Positions 61,301 through 64,000 of a DNA stretch of 64,000 nt are shown one piece after another. The notes under the pieces are model-generated. The model saw only the letters and a program-made list of their open reading frames with translations. It was not told the origin of the DNA and searched no databases. Position numbers and translations under genes: made by a program. Every line of letters begins with the position of its first letter. Position 1 is the stretch's first letter. This stretch comes from Daucus carota subsp. sativus (Eukaryota > Streptophyta > Magnoliopsida > Apiales > Apiaceae): the NCBI RefSeq assembly GCF_001625215.2, contig NC_030386.2, positions 39,836,796 through 39,900,795 of the forward strand, written 5' to 3'.

Positions 61301-63753
61301 GTTTTTGGATTTGGATTTAGTGTTTATCGATCTGATATCCGACCCGACCCCCGATCCATACTCAAAAATATCCGATATATATCAACACAAATCAGAAAAT
61401 TTTATCAAGAAGTAACACCTTAGTCCAGCATTGCTTGCTATTCTAATTAAATTCCAATGGAACATCAAGATCAATGAGTACAAGCGTTGTTGTAAGTGTG
61501 CAAGGATACATGCTGTTGAAGACTGGAGCACTGTGAAATTAATGTTGTTCTTGGTCTTATTGTACCTCTTTTTAAATCATAAAATATCAGATGTTGAATG
61601 ATTATTAATTGTGTTTTAAGGTATTTCGGATGTCCGGTCTAAAATATTCGAATTTCGGGTATACCCGAACTGATCCGAAATTCACCGGATCGGGTTCAGG
61701 TATTAATTTTCGGGTATTTTTCAGGTTCGGAATCTTCGGATCGTTTTCAAGTATAGATAAAAAAATCCAGGTTTGGATATAGATTATGCCATACCCGACA
61801 CGATCCGGCCCGATTGCCATCCCTACTACTGGCAGCTTACTAGCCTTATTTATGACTCACCGTAACAAGTTTAACACCTGACAAATTGGCACCGAGACAA
61901 AGTCCAGTGGACATTGCACCGCATCCTGAAAACAGGTCCAACAAGTTCATTTCCTTCTGGTTCTTGTTCCCTTCATCTTGATTGGCATCATTCTCGCTTG
62001 AGATCGCAGAAGCAGAATCATTTTCGTCTTTAGTGTCATCTATAAAACACAAAACTGGAGTCAGACAAAGCCCATAAAATATAACCTAAGAAGCATGCTT
62101 CAAAGCAATACTAATAAGAAAGGGGTTATTACCATGCTTGGCATTTAGGAATGTTGAAAACGGGACATGGTACAACATGTCATAATAGTAGTCACATTTT
62201 GCAACAGTCTTCATCTTAGTATCTAAATCAGCCTGATACAATAATCACAAAACTAAAGTTTATATTATAATACATATAGATATTACTCCCTCCGTCCCCC
62301 TCATTTGTTTACATTGGAGGATGGGGGCTCGGCACGCATTTTAATGCTCTCGTAAAACGTAGTTCGATAAATTATTTTGAACCTTTTTCTTCTGAATAAA
62401 AATTTGATGTTTAAATTTTTATACAAAAAAGAAAGATTTTAAAAATAAGTTATAGAACTATGTTTTATATGCGCTTTAAAATGCGTGTCTAGCAGTGTGC
62501 AAAAACTGTAAAGAAATGAGAGGGACAGAGGGAGTACTCACTAACTAGTCATAAAAAATAAACAGGACTTACATTTAGCGAAAGTTGAACAATTTTAATC
62601 TTTTCAAGTAAACAATCCAAATGGTTGTCATCTTTGATATTGGACAAAAAAACCCGTTTTTTGTCAATCAGGTTTGAGCAATCTTTTATTACCTGGGATG
62701 AAGGAAAGAAACAATAAATTCATCAAGCATTAACATAACAAAAATAAAATAAAACATAACTACTTTGCTAAATAGCTGCTTACTGTATCTTTGGCCCTGT
62801 AAAACCATTGGGCAGTTATATAGGGTTCACCATCAACCCCTTCAAACATTTCAATTATCCTACATATGTAATTATCTGCTCCATCACCGGCCTGAGACAT
62901 ATTTCGCAAAAATAAACAAGAGATAAATTAGCTCTAATTACACAGCACTTGAATAATACTCTTCATTAAAAGATGACATTAACGGTATTAACCAATATGC
63001 ATCAAACTAAACTACTCACAAGTTCATCACATATAAAATAAGGGTCATGTTCCACATAGAACCATTAGTCATAGAACCCTTAGAACCATTAGCTTATTTC
63101 TAGTATTAGTTAGGGTTCTGCAGCAGAAATGCACATGGAAAAAAAAGTCTTATTTATGTATTATATTTTGAAATTACTTTTAAACACACACAACAATGAA
63201 AAAACATATATTTAGATTTAGATCCTGAAAATCTATGTAAAAAATAGAGTTCTGCATCAAAATCTTAGTGGTTCCATGATTCCATTTTAAGCATTGGTTC
63301 TCTTGAGCGCGACCCATAAAATAAAATAGTGGTTCTATGATTCCATTTTAAGCATTGGTTCTCTTGAGCGCGACCCATAAAATAAAATGGCCTTCTTTCA
63401 TAACTCAATTTTTTACAAACCAAATTGCCTAGCAACTTATGCTACAGTTTTTACATATTTAAATATGATTCATTGACATCCTTTTATTTATGATGCTTTT
63501 GACACTAATCACAATTTATCTTCAAACAGGTAATAGTTTGCATACTCTAACAAGTTTAGTGACTACTCGGCAATTATAATAGAACTATTATTCAAAGAGT
63601 GTAAGAGTTTGAATGCAACATGATGTATATGAAAAGATAAATACATATAGACTTCTTACCATGACATGAGCGTCATCACCAAGAGCAAAAGATACATGCC
63701 CGTCAACCCTTGCTTCTTTATAATGCCTACGAGCTTGACATTTCTCAGGATTA
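55368..63753 (-). CDS. CMT3: CMT3-type chromomethylase, DNA cytosine-5 methyltransferase (N-terminus outside window)
   Basis: Nineteen coding exons join in frame to 738 residues: 63,660-63,753; 62,784-62,891; 62,573-62,692; 62,133-62,232; 61,861-62,039; 61,057-61,122; 60,714-60,959; 59,018-59,076; 58,864-58,930; 57,988-58,317; 57,826-57,894; 56,869-56,955; 56,658-56,745; 56,411-56,529; 56,194-56,298; 56,068-56,111; 55,845-55,914; 55,638-55,741; 55,368-55,530. Order: BAH domain ([20 protein letters not shown]), SAM motif [20 protein letters not shown], chromodomain ([18 protein letters not shown]), catalytic [31 protein letters not shown] and [16 protein letters not shown] chromodomain between motifs I and IV is diagnostic of plant chromomethylases, which read H3K9me2 and maintain CHG methylation. 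The CMT3 rather than CMT2 call rests on the SGCGAMSTG form and motif spacing. Confidence 0.93.
55901..56055. repeat. 77-bp tandem duplication across a chromomethylase splice acceptor
   Basis: The exon start and its acceptor (minus: ttag/gccatttgggagat) plus upstream intron are repeated: 55,901-55,976 and about 55,977-56,055. In the upstream copy the acceptor AG has become TG (catctatggccatttggg), so only the downstream copy can be used. Confidence 0.7.
56774..56806. repeat. (CA)n microsatellite in chromomethylase intron
   Basis: Runs of ACAC broken once by a T. Confidence 0.85.
59374..59654. mobile_element. Stowaway-type MITE in chromomethylase intron
   Basis: About 281 bp with ends CTCCCTCCGTCCCA / TGGGACAGAGGGAG (imperfect). 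Inner homology: ccaattctttac against gtaaagaatctg. The right flank is TA; the left has CA, a decayed TA. Confidence 0.75.
61193..61825. mobile_element. hAT-type nonautonomous element in chromomethylase intron
   Basis: A 633-bp element, ends TGGGGATGGCA / TGCCATCCCTA, with a perfect 8-bp duplication, ctactggc (61,185-61,192 and 61,826-61,833). Interior rich in ccgatccgac, acccgaa and tcgggta motifs, like the element in NF-YC copy C. No transposase. Confidence 0.85.
62286..62534. mobile_element. Stowaway-type MITE in chromomethylase intron
   Basis: A 249-bp element, ends CTCCCTCCGTCCCCCTCATT / AATGAGAGGGACAGAGGGAG, with TA on both flanks. Same subfamily as the truncated end at 23,490-23,634. 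Confidence 0.88.
63267..63388. repeat. 61-bp tandem duplication in chromomethylase intron
   Basis: Two copies, 63,267-63,327 and 63,328-63,388, differing at one base (ttccatg against ttctatg). A recent event. Confidence 0.85.
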
Positions 63754-64000
63754 CTGTTTTCAGAAAATTAATTCTACACATTTAGTCTCCAGTCAAGTGA
63801 AAATATGTTCAAGAGAAGAAAATTTTGTTGAATACTAAACAAAACCCTATAGTATTAAGTCCATTTGGCACTCAAATAATACCAAATACACATAGCCTTT
63901 AAATTTATGTCACTTTAAAGATACACTAATATCAGCTATAATTTTAGGTAATACAAGTTCATTCTTCTATATTTGATGATCGCAAACTCATCTAAATACA

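Overview
This is nuclear DNA from a flowering plant: very AT-rich intergenic sequence, GT-AG introns, plant-only gene families (GRAS, PB1-RAF kinase, chromomethylase) and plant transposon types (CACTA, hAT, Mutator-like, Stowaway, SINE, LINE). It is probably a eudicot. I cannot name the species; an asterid is only a guess.

Left half, 1-33,965: a local array of four NF-YC-like (CCAAT-box histone-fold) genes, A-D, all on the minus strand. Each is intronless in its coding region, has a short leader intron and carries a Q/P-rich PWPQ-repeat tail. A fifth, broken remnant closes the array. Between successive genes lies an AT-rich stretch and then a conserved cluster built from NF-YC pieces: (i) a Q-rich tail fragment; (ii) an inverted repeat of about 300-bp arms made of NF-YC leader plus N-terminal coding sequence; (iii) an unidentified fragment; (iv) a second inverted repeat in which two histone-fold domains sit head to head around a 20-nt loop; (v) a leader-like tail. 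The cluster occurs four times. Its repeats would fold into long hairpin RNAs related to the neighbouring genes, which makes it the best candidate here for an undescribed regulatory system. Block A plus cluster 1 and block D plus cluster 4 are nearly identical and differ mainly by later insertions: a LINE fragment in the first, and a Mutator-like MITE and a 5.2-kb CACTA element in the second.

Right half, 33,966-64,000: ordinary genes. A single-exon GRAS regulator (+) is followed by a PB1-domain RAF-like MAPKKK (-, eight coding exons, 1149 aa), then three tandem three-exon B12D/MLRQ-like small mitochondrial proteins (-), and then a CMT3-type chromomethylase (-, 19 coding exons seen; its N-terminus lies beyond the right edge). 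Their introns hold Stowaway MITEs, a SINE and an hAT-type element, several with clean target-site duplications.

The genes do not form an operon-like pathway. The one possible functional link is that chromomethylases maintain non-CG methylation, which is typically directed to inverted repeats such as those in the left half; here that is only inference from position and known biology.
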